From Calditrichota bacterium (GTDB taxonomy: Bacteria > Zhuqueibacterota > Zhuqueibacteria > Zhuqueibacterales > Geothermadaptataceae), in NCBI GenBank assembly GCA_008501765.1, contig QQUE01000018.1, positions 1 through 64,000 on the forward strand: a stretch of 64,000 nucleotides of DNA, in the 5' to 3' direction. Below the pieces are notes generated by a model. It saw only the letters and a program-made list of their open reading frames with translations. It did not search any database and was not told where the DNA came from. Each line of letters starts with the position of its first letter. Positions within the stretch are counted from its first letter, which is position 1. Positions 54,320 through 63,449 of the stretch are shown here, piece after piece. Position numbers and translations under genes: made by a program.

Positions 54320-54420
54320 TTGAAATTCCTTTTTATGTCATGCTGAAAAAAGCAAATTTAATAATAATTTCACCAATCGGTTATGAAAACGGGCCAACTT
54401 CAAACCTAATTCAACCGCGA

Positions 54421-55947
54421 TTAATTGCTTCGAGTTGATTCTAAAATTAAGGTTCTTAACTGTTCTCCAGCCTTGATGTTCTTGCGTTTAAACCAGATTT
54501 TTAATACAAATAACGTGACGACTGAAGCCATAAATGCCCAAAAATAAATTGGATTTAACTGCACGGCATAAATAATAAGTCCATCGAACATCTTGGGTGA
54601 TATATAAAACAGGACATCATTAATGTGACCCATTAGCCAGTCATTGGAGTTGTTAACAGAATTTTCTGGTGGATTCTTCCAAAAATACAAAGCGCTGCCA
54701 AATACGAGTAGCGCTAATTCAAGGGCCAGGCCATAAAGCCATTTGCGGGACAAAACCCAAAAGCCGAGGGAGTTTTTATTCTTTTTCCAGGCAGGAGCAG
54801 AATTTGGCGATAGCATTTTTACCGGGCTTCCTTCTGGTGTATCCACGACGGCAAATTCGTCAGGCAAATGTCCGGGGGCATAGTTAGCAGTTTTGCGCTG
54901 CAGCCGGTCGATGACACTTTTATGAATTTTTATTGGGCCTTGAATTTTTCCCTTACACAATTTGGCGATTTCACGCGGATGGTAGCGGTAGAAAACCGCA
55001 AATCCGTCGCGGGAGTCATAAATACGCCCATTGACATGGCTGTTTTCATATGCTGATTTTAAAGCCCCGGAATTAAATTTTAATTTTTTCTGGTGGGCTC
55101 GATTCATCATCCAATAAAGCGCCACATAGGCCATTCCCGGTCTGGCGTATCCGCCACCAACATTGGAATGCATGCCGGCAAACCAGACTTGCTCGACAGA
55201 ATCCGCTGGCCGGCCGGTTTCATCCCAGACTTTGGGCCAAAAAGAGGTTCGCTCATCATCGATAGCCAAGGCCTGGCAGGCAAATTTAACGTTTGGAGCT
55301 AACTCATAATTATAGAACCGGTGTGGAAATAGCACATCGGTGATGCGGTCAAGCGCCATAAAAAGCAAGTTGAACGCCCACATCCCGATTCCGGTAATAT
55401 CCCACTTTTCGGGAAAGCCAAGCGCGGAAACGGTGTCCCACACCCCGAGGAAAGCGATGTCGATAACACCGTGTGAATTTTTATGCTCTCTGAATTTCTT
55501 AGCTCGACCGGGATTGAGTTTTATCTTTTTGTAGGATTGAAACGCGTCTTTCGTGTAGGATTTAATCACTTCATCCGACAATGAATTGCCTTTGCTGTCT
55601 TTATTTCTGAAAAGTCCGCATGCGCTGACAAACCCGGAAAATGCCCGAATCGTGGCGGCCCCGCGGCTAAATCCAAACAAATAAACCCGGTCGCCGGGTT
55701 CATAGTTACGAGCGAGGAAGGCATAGAGATCGCAAACATTTGACTTGAATCCAATACCAAAAGCCGCTGTCACGGCTCGAAGAATTTTATTCTTGCTCGT
55801 ACCGACGCCGTTGTCATAAAATTTAATTTGCTCGTTTTTTTCATCGTGGATTTCAAGCGCTTTGTAGATTTTATAAACATTGCTGTCCGGAGAATAGCCG
55901 CCAGCATTCCCCGTACCATCTGCACATAATATTATGTTTTTTCCCAT
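54421..55947 (-). CDS. DUF2235 alpha/beta-hydrolase with C-terminal transmembrane segments
   Basis: 508 residues from the ATG at 55947 (CGGAGGGA upstream). 'KNIILCADGTGNAGGYSPDS' is the DUF2235 start (T6SS phospholipase Tle-like fold), with 'KFYDNGVGTSKN', the nucleophile elbow 'YLFGFSRGAATIRAFSGFV' and 'VWFAGMHSNVGGGYARPGMA'. Two transmembrane helices lie near the C-terminus, so it is probably membrane-tethered. No T6SS gene is nearby, so an effector role is not supported. Function may be lipid or ester hydrolysis. Confidence 0.83.
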   Translation of the reverse strand: MGKNIILCADGTGNAGGYSPDSNVYKIYKALEIHDEKNEQIKFYDNGVGTSKNKILRAVTAAFGIGFKSNVCDLYAFLARNYEPGDRVYLFGFSRGAATIRAFSGFVSACGLFRNKDSKGNSLSDEVIKSYTKDAFQSYKKIKLNPGRAKKFREHKNSHGVIDIAFLGVWDTVSALGFPEKWDITGIGMWAFNLLFMALDRITDVLFPHRFYNYELAPNVKFACQALAIDDERTSFWPKVWDETGRPADSVEQVWFAGMHSNVGGGYARPGMAYVALYWMMNRAHQKKLKFNSGALKSAYENSHVNGRIYDSRDGFAVFYRYHPREIAKLCKGKIQGPIKIHKSVIDRLQRKTANYAPGHLPDEFAVVDTPEGSPVKMLSPNSAPAWKKNKNSLGFWVLSRKWLYGLALELALLVFGSALYFWKNPPENSVNNSNDWLMGHINDVLFYISPKMFDGLIIYAVQLNPIYFWAFMASVVTLFVLKIWFKRKNIKAGEQLRTLILESTRSN

Positions 55948-56048
55948 GGATTCCCTCCGAAAACGTAGAGTTAGCAAAACTGCTTCCTGTTAATTTTTTC
56001 GCTTTGATGACTGTTTGTGAAGTTTGTTTTTAATGCGCAACTTATCCT

Positions 56049-56083
56049 GATCTATTCATAAACTGGTAAAAATGTGCCTGGCA
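56049..56083 (-). repeat. Dispersed 35-bp repeat, second copy
   Basis: The reverse complement matches 19438-19472 in 34 of 35 positions, including the palindrome core GTGCCAGGCAC in part (TGCCAGGCA) and the tail CAGTTTATGAATAGATC. Two copies in 64 kb at opposite orientation suggest a genome-wide family. Confidence 0.65.
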
Positions 56084-56323
56084 TCAAATAAAAGTTATCA
56101 GAATAGGCGATATAAAAACTGTCTGCAATCTATTAATAGAAATGAATTTATATATAATAGTTATTTATTATATAACATGTTGTTGAATTTTTCCAGAGAA
56201 AAATGAGAATTGAGAAGCGAATAGAAAACTGAACCGTCAACTTTTCCCAAATGCCGTGGGATTGGAATTAGATGAGCCTGCTCAAATTTCACAACAGCAC
56301 AGGCTCATTTATAAAAAACTGTA

Positions 56324-56505
56324 GCTCTGTTTAAATAGCAAGTTGATTCATAGCCTGATATAATTCTCTCGCAGAGAGCCGCAGAGAGTGACTTAAAGAT
56401 ATTAAAAATAAAACTCTGTGGGCTCCGTGGCTTTGTGATAGTTGTAGCCTGAATAATATTTCATTCCAAGCTGCTGGATAATTCATCCCGTTCCTTAAAC
56501 AGAGC
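56324..56505. repeat. Possible small element with 11-bp inverted ends
   Basis: GCTCTGTTTAA at 56324-56334 is inverted at 56495-56505. Between them are two related TAGCCTGA sites and a CTCTCGCAGAGAGC-type stem. No target duplication was found and no second copy is visible in the window, so this is a weak call. Confidence 0.35.
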
Positions 56506-56513
56506 GAAAACTG

Positions 56514-58475
56514 TCAGTTGATGGTATCTAAAAAGTCAAACCATACATTGTAAAATCGAATCGAATTTTCCAGGCCTTTGATACCGTGTCCCTGGCCTTC
56601 GAATTCGATGAGTGAAACATCTTTATTGTAAACACGCAGGCTGTCGGCCATCCAGCGACTGCCTTCGATTGGCACGCGGCTGTCGTTAGTGCCGTGGGTC
56701 AAAAGTAGTTTGCCTACCATTTTATCGGCGTGGTACAGGGGAGACCGATCGCGTAATTTGGCTGCTTCCGTTTTGGGATCGCCTGCCTCTAAAGTTACCC
56801 AGTCCGGGATATTGCAATTTTCGTAAAAATGAACGATATCGGAAAACCCGGCGTGGCTGATGCCAAAACCCCAGTCAAAACTGGCTTTGTTGCCGTTTAT
56901 TTCTCCGGGAAACGTGAGGCAACGCATGGTGGCGTAACCACCGTGGCTACCACCGTAAACCCCGACCCGACTCGGTGGAATGCCCAGTTTTTCAGAAATA
57001 TATTGGGCTGCGTAGATGACATCGATGATTTCGTTGCCACCAAGGTCTTTATCGTTAAGTGCGCTGAATTCACGCCCAAAACCAGAGCTTCCGCGTGGGG
57101 ATGGGCTCAATACGTAGATTCCAGCTTCAGCGAGAATGTGCGTGCGTGTACTGAAAAAATTACCGCCACCATAAAAAGATTGAATCATCACAATTTGCTG
57201 ATCTTTTGGCAGTGGTTTTTCCGGGTGATACAAAAATGCGTGCAGCAGGCGTTTTTTGCCGGTTTTAGGATCGATATCGAACGTTGGATATTCGATGCGT
57301 TCCTGTCGCGCATGTTGAATTTGTTTCTTCAATTCCACTGGTAAATCGATGTTCGTTTTAAAATTAAAGGCTGATTTTTCAATCTGCAGTTCATCAATAC
57401 GGAATTTGACGGTAGCTGAAGTGACGGATACAAGCAGTTTCCGGTCTTTTGTATCGAGAATTCTCAGATTGGCATTTACTTTTTGTTGATTGACAATATT
57501 TGACGAGTTTGGATCGATTAATAATATTTCACTCTCAATAGGATTATCAAGGATTGCAAAGATGTATCTTTTGCCATCGATCGTCACCATTTCAGCCTGG
57601 CTGAGATCTTTTTTAAATTTCGTTAACTGCTGCGTTTCTTTTCGCTTGATATTGTAGCTGTAAAGATTGTTGAATCCATCTTCGTTTGAGGTATAAATGA
57701 ACTCATTATCACTGAGCCAATCACGCATGGCGTACGGCCAGCTTCGGGCCTGCTGTGGATTGGTAATTATCGACCAGATTTTTGTTTTTAAATCAACATA
57801 AACCAGGTTACCAAAAGATCGGTCTGCATTTTTCACGACTGGAATAACAACGCCTTTTCCTGCCGGCTGCCAGCTTGGTGAACCCCAGGTGAAGCGGTAT
57901 TCCGGCGTGTCCTGCATGATGACTTTTTCCTGCAATGATCCCAAGTCGAGAACGCGCAGCTCGCTCAATCTTTTTTCTTTATCCCCAAGGCGGGCAACGT
58001 AGGCAACCTGTTTTTTGGATTTATCCCAACGCCAGCCATAAATATAGGGCACATCAGTCAGTTTTTTTATAGCTTTAGTCGCCGGATTTAGCTGGTAAAG
58101 ATTGATCACTTCATCGTTTTTTTCGTCACCAGTCCAGTATAAATTTTTGTCGTCGGCATGATAGCGAGTGCCCCAAACATTGCGTTTCGAAAAGTCGATA
58201 TCTGAAACCAGTGTGCCCGTGCTAAAATCAGCGTCGTTACCGAGATCCACGGATTTTAACATTGTTGTGGTGTCTTGATGGTAATAATAAAGTTTACCTG
58301 CCTCAAAGAAGGGAGAAAATCCAGAATAGGGAAATCCTTCGATATAAGGTTTCAGGTCGATTTTGCGATTTTTAAACTCAACCAGACGGTTGTTTTCATC
58401 TGGTTTTTGTACTTCACATGCAAGAAAAGCGAACAAACTCAGAATAAGAACAATATTATGAAGACGAAAAAACAT
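56514..58475 (-). CDS. Prolyl-oligopeptidase-family (S9) peptidase, lipoprotein
   Basis: 653 residues. Lipoprotein signal ending 'FAFLAC', lipidated Cys20. The N-terminal half is a beta-propeller of PD40-like repeats; the C-terminal catalytic domain has the nucleophile elbow 'VYGGSHGGYATMR', then 'LLTHGTNDSRVPIEGSRWM' (Asp) and 'EFEGQGHGIKG' (His). It cleaves short peptides in the periplasm or at the membrane. ATG with CAGGAG upstream. Tandem with another S9 peptidase (58626) 150 bp away, same strand. Confidence 0.88.
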   Translation of the reverse strand: MFFRLHNIVLILSLFAFLACEVQKPDENNRLVEFKNRKIDLKPYIEGFPYSGFSPFFEAGKLYYYHQDTTTMLKSVDLGNDADFSTGTLVSDIDFSKRNVWGTRYHADDKNLYWTGDEKNDEVINLYQLNPATKAIKKLTDVPYIYGWRWDKSKKQVAYVARLGDKEKRLSELRVLDLGSLQEKVIMQDTPEYRFTWGSPSWQPAGKGVVIPVVKNADRSFGNLVYVDLKTKIWSIITNPQQARSWPYAMRDWLSDNEFIYTSNEDGFNNLYSYNIKRKETQQLTKFKKDLSQAEMVTIDGKRYIFAILDNPIESEILLIDPNSSNIVNQQKVNANLRILDTKDRKLLVSVTSATVKFRIDELQIEKSAFNFKTNIDLPVELKKQIQHARQERIEYPTFDIDPKTGKKRLLHAFLYHPEKPLPKDQQIVMIQSFYGGGNFFSTRTHILAEAGIYVLSPSPRGSSGFGREFSALNDKDLGGNEIIDVIYAAQYISEKLGIPPSRVGVYGGSHGGYATMRCLTFPGEINGNKASFDWGFGISHAGFSDIVHFYENCNIPDWVTLEAGDPKTEAAKLRDRSPLYHADKMVGKLLLTHGTNDSRVPIEGSRWMADSLRVYNKDVSLIEFEGQGHGIKGLENSIRFYNVWFDFLDTIN

Positions 58476-58625
58476 TATATAATCTCCTGTGCTTTGGGAA
58501 TCAAACTGATAATAAAAAGTCGAAATTCAATTACTTCAAGAAGCTGACAAATACTCAGGTTCTTAATTTGGTAAATTCCGCTACTTGCAAACTTTTACTA
58601 AAAAACGAAGTTAAAACAGGCTTTC

Positions 58626-60512
58626 TTAAAGATTTTCATCCAAGAACACCTTTACTTTGCCATATCCTTCTATTTCATTTTCTTTTTTTACAAATCCATG
58701 TCCTTCATCCTCGAATAGCACATATTCAACCGGAACCCCGTTGGCTTTAACGGCTGCAACTATTTCATCTGACTCGACTTGCAAAACGCGCGGATCGTTG
58801 GCACCCTGGAGAACCAATAGCGGTTTGGTAACATTGCTGGCATGAAATAAAGGTGAAATATTATACAGGCGAGTTGAATCGCTGCTAAAAGGATCGCCTA
58901 ATTCGGCATACAATGCTTTTCTAAAAGATTCCCAATAAGGAGGGATGGATTTTAATGTTCTCAGCCAGTTTGTAACGCCAAAAATGTTTACACCAACTGC
59001 AAATTCTTCGGGTGCGAATGTAAGGGCTGCCATCACCATATAGCCCCCGTAGGAGCCACCAATAATGCCAACGCGCTTCATGTCGACAAAACCGGTTCCT
59101 GCCAGAAAATCTTTGCCAGATATGCAATCTTTTAAATCCAGATCGCCATGATTTTTGTCATCCATTTTATAGAATGATTTGCCATAGCCGGAGCTGCCCC
59201 GATTGTTGACGGCAAGAATAGCATAGCCATGATTGACGAGATATTGTATCAACGCAAAGTAATTTAAGCGCGATTGGCCACCGGGACCACCATGAACCCA
59301 GACAAGTGCCGGTACTTTGGTTGATGCTGACGCATTGTGCGGCTTGTAAAAGACAGCCGGGATTTCCAATCCATCAAAAGATTTATAACGTACAACTTCA
59401 CCTTCAACCAAATCATCTTGATTCATGTCCGGATTTAGAGTATTTGTAAGCTGTGTCAATTTTTCTGTTTCAATATCATATACATATAAGTTGTTTGGTG
59501 AGGAAGATGTGCTAACGGTCAGGCGTATGGATTTTTCACTTTTGCTGATGCTCACAGAGGAAATACTCCCCCCTTTAAACTGCGGCAATTCAAGCTGTTT
59601 ATTTGACGCCAGGTCAATTAGCTTTATGGCTGTTTTAGCATCCTCATTAATTCCAATTACACGGTATTTTTCATTGTAAGAATTATAAACATACCAGATA
59701 TCCCAATTCGTCTCAAAAATTTTTTCAAGCTTTCCGCTTTGTAAATTGTACTTGGCCAAATACATGTACTCACTTCCCTCATTCGATAACAGGAACAAGT
59801 TCTCATTGGCTAAATCAAAAAATTGGGGATTGTATTCAGCATCACCCTCATGGGGAGAAATGTGTTTCTTTTTATTTGTTTTTAAATCAAAAAGATAGAG
59901 CTCATTGTTGCTCGTGGTGATGCTTTTTGTCAGGGCAAGATACCTTTTGTTTTTAGAGATCGCTCCGACACTAAGACCTTCATCGTTTTGATAGACCAAC
60001 TTTTTAGCTTCAGTGTCCCGTAATTTATCTAGCTCTTTTTCGTACAAATCAAAATATTTGGGATTGCGTTTGTTGGATGAAATGAAGAAACTTTTCTCAT
60101 CCCTGCTCCATCCATAGAAATTTGATTTTGCGCCTTCGAATGGCGTTAAATCTATGGTGTTCCCTGTGCTGTCAACCCAAAATATATGATCGTTTTCATC
60201 ACCGCCTTTGTCTGCAGAATAAAGAAATCCATTTCCATCCGGCAACCACGATCCGGCAAAGCAGGATTCCTTTTCGGAGTTTGTCAGTTGAACAGGATTA
60301 CTGCCATCAACAGGGAGTGCAAACACATTATAGATTCCAGTTTCGTTGCTGGTAACAAGAAGTTTAGATTCATCAGGCGCAAATGAACCACCCCAAATGT
60401 TCGTGTTTTGATAAAATTGCTCAATAGAATATTTCTTCACATCTTTTGCTTTATTGCCTGAACATGCGAAAAGCACAAATAACGAAATGAAAAACAACAT
60501 GGCACTTTTCAT
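58626..60512 (-). CDS. Prolyl-oligopeptidase-family (S9) peptidase, lipoprotein
   Basis: 628 residues. Lipoprotein signal 'SLFVLFAC', Cys17. WD40/PD40-like propeller ('GSFAPDESKLLVTSNETG', 'GSWLPDGNGFLYSADKGG') then the S9 catalytic domain: 'IIGGSYGGYMVMAALTFAPE' (Ser), 'LVLQGANDPRVLQVESDE' (Asp), 'LFEDEGHGFVKKENEIEGY' (His). ATG with AAAAGGAG upstream. It lies directly upstream of the other S9 gene. The two are distinct in sequence, not a recent duplication. Confidence 0.9.
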   Translation of the reverse strand: MKSAMLFFISLFVLFACSGNKAKDVKKYSIEQFYQNTNIWGGSFAPDESKLLVTSNETGIYNVFALPVDGSNPVQLTNSEKESCFAGSWLPDGNGFLYSADKGGDENDHIFWVDSTGNTIDLTPFEGAKSNFYGWSRDEKSFFISSNKRNPKYFDLYEKELDKLRDTEAKKLVYQNDEGLSVGAISKNKRYLALTKSITTSNNELYLFDLKTNKKKHISPHEGDAEYNPQFFDLANENLFLLSNEGSEYMYLAKYNLQSGKLEKIFETNWDIWYVYNSYNEKYRVIGINEDAKTAIKLIDLASNKQLELPQFKGGSISSVSISKSEKSIRLTVSTSSSPNNLYVYDIETEKLTQLTNTLNPDMNQDDLVEGEVVRYKSFDGLEIPAVFYKPHNASASTKVPALVWVHGGPGGQSRLNYFALIQYLVNHGYAILAVNNRGSSGYGKSFYKMDDKNHGDLDLKDCISGKDFLAGTGFVDMKRVGIIGGSYGGYMVMAALTFAPEEFAVGVNIFGVTNWLRTLKSIPPYWESFRKALYAELGDPFSSDSTRLYNISPLFHASNVTKPLLVLQGANDPRVLQVESDEIVAAVKANGVPVEYVLFEDEGHGFVKKENEIEGYGKVKVFLDENL

Positions 60513-60625
60513 TTGAGACTCCTTTTGTTAAGTATTGAAATAGGGATTATGACTGATATATTTAAATGAATTTAAAATACTGATTAGTACTACTTTGGCA
60601 GATTAAATGGGACTGGATCGAGCTT

Positions 60626-60669
60626 AACCCTGACAGGGCTCCAAGCCTTGTCAGGGTTGTTTTTTTCAA
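60626..60669. terminator. Hairpin with T run
   Basis: AACCCTGACA... pairs with ...TGTCAGGGTT (arms 60626-60635 and 60649-60658), followed on the plus strand by GTTTTTTT. Both neighbours are on the minus strand, so the T run sits on the wrong side for them. It may be an intergenic repeat or a terminator of antisense transcription. Confidence 0.45.
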
Positions 60670-60711
60670 CTTACTGGTCTTTTTGGGAAAAATCAAATTT
60701 GCCTAAGTATA

Positions 60712-63153
60712 TTAGTTCGGCATCAATTTCAGTTCATAAGCTTTTTCACCCGGCAAAAACGGGGTGAGATCGCCGTTGACCCAGGCCTCGTGGCCTTTAT
60801 TGTAAAACGGTGACATTGGGTGTCCGGATTGTCCGGCCGGCATGTGAAAATACGCTTCATTTTCAAGGCCGGGTGAAACGGCAAAACGCTCGGATGCGCC
60901 GATTAAGCCACCCATTCTTTTCGTTTGCAGCAGCGGCATGTGTACACCGCCCGGCAGCGCCTGCTCTGGAATATCAAGCCACGAGCTTAAAGCGGGAATC
61001 GATTTACCGAATGGATGTTGCACCGCGAATGTGTTTTCTTCGCTCCATGGATGCGCCGATAATGGGGTGCCAATTTCTGCGATGACGCTGTCCACTTGTG
61101 AAAGAAGAGCGTGCTTCCACGAATCAAAACCCGGCATGAGCATGTAATCCGGCTGCAGTGTCACCAGATCCCACATCGCCTGCTCGTGGTGCGCCATTAT
61201 CATGCTGATATAGGAGAAACGGCTGTCTTTTTGTTTCAGACCGGCGAGCATGGGATCGAAAATCGCATGTGCCAGGCTGCGGCGGAAATTTTTAACCAGG
61301 CGAAAACCAACGGAAGTCGGGCTGGCCATGGCGCCCCAGTTTTCAACTTCCTTACGAAATTCCTGACGGTTCGGCTTATTTTCCACAGAGGATTCATCAA
61401 GAGTCTCCAGCAGCAATTTCTGCCAGCGAGTGAGAAAAACCGCCCGGTGATCTCTTTGAATTTGAACCATATCACCCGGCACAAATTTGTCTTTGGCCAT
61501 CAACAGGTCACGAATTTGCTGGCTGCGCGCGCCGAGTGTGAAGTTGTAATAATCATAGATTTTATCTCCCATTTTTCCGCCGACCACACGCGCATTGGCG
61601 GTCCAGATTCGTCCGGACTCCGGATTGACAACTTTGGGATATTCTTCCGAACTCAGCCAGCCATCCCAACCGTTTTTGCCGTCAGCCCACGATTGTGGAT
61701 AACGCCCTGCATCGCCGATTCTATTCGGAATCGCGCCGACGATTGTCCAGCCGATGTTGCCATCTTTATCGCCGGTCACAAAATTTTGAGCCGGAATCCC
61801 ACCGTGTGTCGCCACAGCCAGGGCTTGATCTACGTTGCTCACTTGTTCGAGATCGTAAAGGTGTAAATTGACGCCTCGGTCAGTGTGGGCAACCCAGCGA
61901 TAGGCGCGTTTACGACCCAGGTAATCCGTGTCGATTACGGGGCCCCAGATTGTCTCCTCAAAATTCAAAGTATCATTGGGCGCGTCTTTAATTTTTATAA
62001 TTTCCTGATATTTTACAAAGGATTCAAATCCATTGGGCGTTTTGTATTTATCAGTCTCGTTTTCTTCCATTTCGAGAATGACAAGATCGCCCCAATCGCC
62101 ATAAGAATTGGTAAATCCCCAGGCTACTTCGCTGTTGCTTCCGGTTACTACAAATGGGAGACCGGGGAGAGTGACGCCGGTAATTCGGCGATTTTTAACG
62201 CCTTCGATATTAAAAGAAGCACGGTACCAGGTGTTGGGAATGCTCACCATCAAGTGCATGTCGTTGCAAACAATTGCGCTGCCACTCTCTGAATGCGCTC
62301 CGGAAACTACCCAGTTGTTGCTACCCAATGCGCCACGCAATTCTTCGGTGAAATCGAGAAAGAAATTTTCAAATTGCGCTGTTTTGGTACCATCTTTTTT
62401 GTGGGTTGCTTCACTTTCTTCGTAATATTTTCCAGGCGCAGGCAGGGGTGGTTTGGGAAAAGTGGTGCCATCGATTGCCGCATCCCATATTGTTCCTGCA
62501 GGGGTTAAGAAGTCAAAAAGTGACGGCGGCAGTAAATCATGCATGAGACCAAGATTGGACTCTCCCATACCATCGGGACTTTGCAGGGTAAAATACATCG
62601 CATAAACACATAAAAACGAATCTTCCATGCGCCATGCCACCGGAGCCTGCCCCAGAAAAATGTATTCAAATGGATTGGCGTCGAGTTGGGCTAATCCTTC
62701 GTTGACCCCATTTTTGTAGGCTGTGAGGAGAGCTTTGTGAGTTTCACTTAATGAATTTACTGATTTTTGCGAACGGCTTCGAAATCGATGAATGCGTGAC
62801 TCGCGGTCAATTTTTGTTGCCGCTGCACCAAAAAGTTCAGCCAACTCACCAGCGCCGCGCCGGCGTAGCAAATCCATTTGAAAAAAACGTTCCTGGGCAT
62901 GAACGAAACCTGTGGCATAGGCGATATCTGTCCGGCTTGTGCTGCTGATTGTGGGCACACCGAGCGCATCCCGTTCTATTGTGACCGGGGTTGAAATACC
63001 TGTGAACGATAATTCCCCTTCCAAAATTGGCAGGCTTTGGCGAATTTTGTTGTAGGAATAAAATCCGATAACGACGGCAAGCACGACAAGCAGTAAAAAT
63101 ATACGTGTTATCCATTTAAACGCACTGCTTTTACCTGATTGATTCTGTGGCAT
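60712..63153 (-). CDS. Penicillin-acylase-family (Ntn) amidohydrolase
   Basis: 813 residues. An N-terminal transmembrane segment (about 14-35) anchors or exports it. The nucleophile is Ser278 in 'RGALGSNNWVVSGAHSESG', the start of the beta subunit after autoproteolysis, followed by 'NDMHL' and 'GVTLPGLPFVVTGSNSEVAW', classic S45 penicillin-acylase features. The alpha part is 'GVPTISSTSRTDIAYATGFV' and 'AQERFFQMDLLRRRGAGELA'. It probably hydrolyses N-acyl amides such as acyl-homoserine lactones or lipids. ATG with AGGAGAG. No neighbouring partner. Confidence 0.92.
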   Translation of the reverse strand: MPQNQSGKSSAFKWITRIFLLLVVLAVVIGFYSYNKIRQSLPILEGELSFTGISTPVTIERDALGVPTISSTSRTDIAYATGFVHAQERFFQMDLLRRRGAGELAELFGAAATKIDRESRIHRFRSRSQKSVNSLSETHKALLTAYKNGVNEGLAQLDANPFEYIFLGQAPVAWRMEDSFLCVYAMYFTLQSPDGMGESNLGLMHDLLPPSLFDFLTPAGTIWDAAIDGTTFPKPPLPAPGKYYEESEATHKKDGTKTAQFENFFLDFTEELRGALGSNNWVVSGAHSESGSAIVCNDMHLMVSIPNTWYRASFNIEGVKNRRITGVTLPGLPFVVTGSNSEVAWGFTNSYGDWGDLVILEMEENETDKYKTPNGFESFVKYQEIIKIKDAPNDTLNFEETIWGPVIDTDYLGRKRAYRWVAHTDRGVNLHLYDLEQVSNVDQALAVATHGGIPAQNFVTGDKDGNIGWTIVGAIPNRIGDAGRYPQSWADGKNGWDGWLSSEEYPKVVNPESGRIWTANARVVGGKMGDKIYDYYNFTLGARSQQIRDLLMAKDKFVPGDMVQIQRDHRAVFLTRWQKLLLETLDESSVENKPNRQEFRKEVENWGAMASPTSVGFRLVKNFRRSLAHAIFDPMLAGLKQKDSRFSYISMIMAHHEQAMWDLVTLQPDYMLMPGFDSWKHALLSQVDSVIAEIGTPLSAHPWSEENTFAVQHPFGKSIPALSSWLDIPEQALPGGVHMPLLQTKRMGGLIGASERFAVSPGLENEAYFHMPAGQSGHPMSPFYNKGHEAWVNGDLTPFLPGEKAYELKLMPN

Positions 63154-63449
63154 TTTTCTCTCTCCTGTTATTTATTTAGAGCCTGAATTTGTTTGCGTGA
63201 AGATTACTCCCGTGTGCCGTGGTTTAATAAATTATTTTTCATACAATTTGACGATTAAATGTCGGAGGTATTAAATCCGCAAATATAAACTATTTAAATA
63301 AAACACTTTCCCAATTGAAAAACATAAGTATTTGCATTTGATTTAAAAAATGAAAAATGACCAAATATAAGAATTTACAGGTAATTACGAAATTTCGGGG
63401 GGACTTGCAGTTCGCGTTGTGGTGGGTTTTGCTACTTTTTGCTACAGAT
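63154..63449. other. Short intergenic region
   Basis: About 300 bp of AT-rich DNA between two minus-strand genes. No ORF or repeat seen; it probably holds the penicillin-acylase promoter. Confidence 0.4.

Larger units (their letters stand above)
55948..56513. other. Intergenic region rich in short repeats
   Basis: 566 bp between two minus-strand genes. It holds the inverse copy of the dispersed GTGCCAGGCAC repeat (56049-56083), a 9-bp stem ATGAGCCTG/CAGGCTCAT (56272-56308), and a 182-bp segment with 11-bp inverted ends (56324-56505). The segment contains CTCTCGCAGAGAGCCGCAGA, a type of sequence seen as intergenic repeat in other genomes. No gene seen. Confidence 0.5.

Noticed and set aside
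54421-55947. DUF2235 protein as a type VI secretion effector
   Set aside because: No T6SS structural or immunity gene is nearby and there are C-terminal membrane helices; the domain also occurs outside T6SS.
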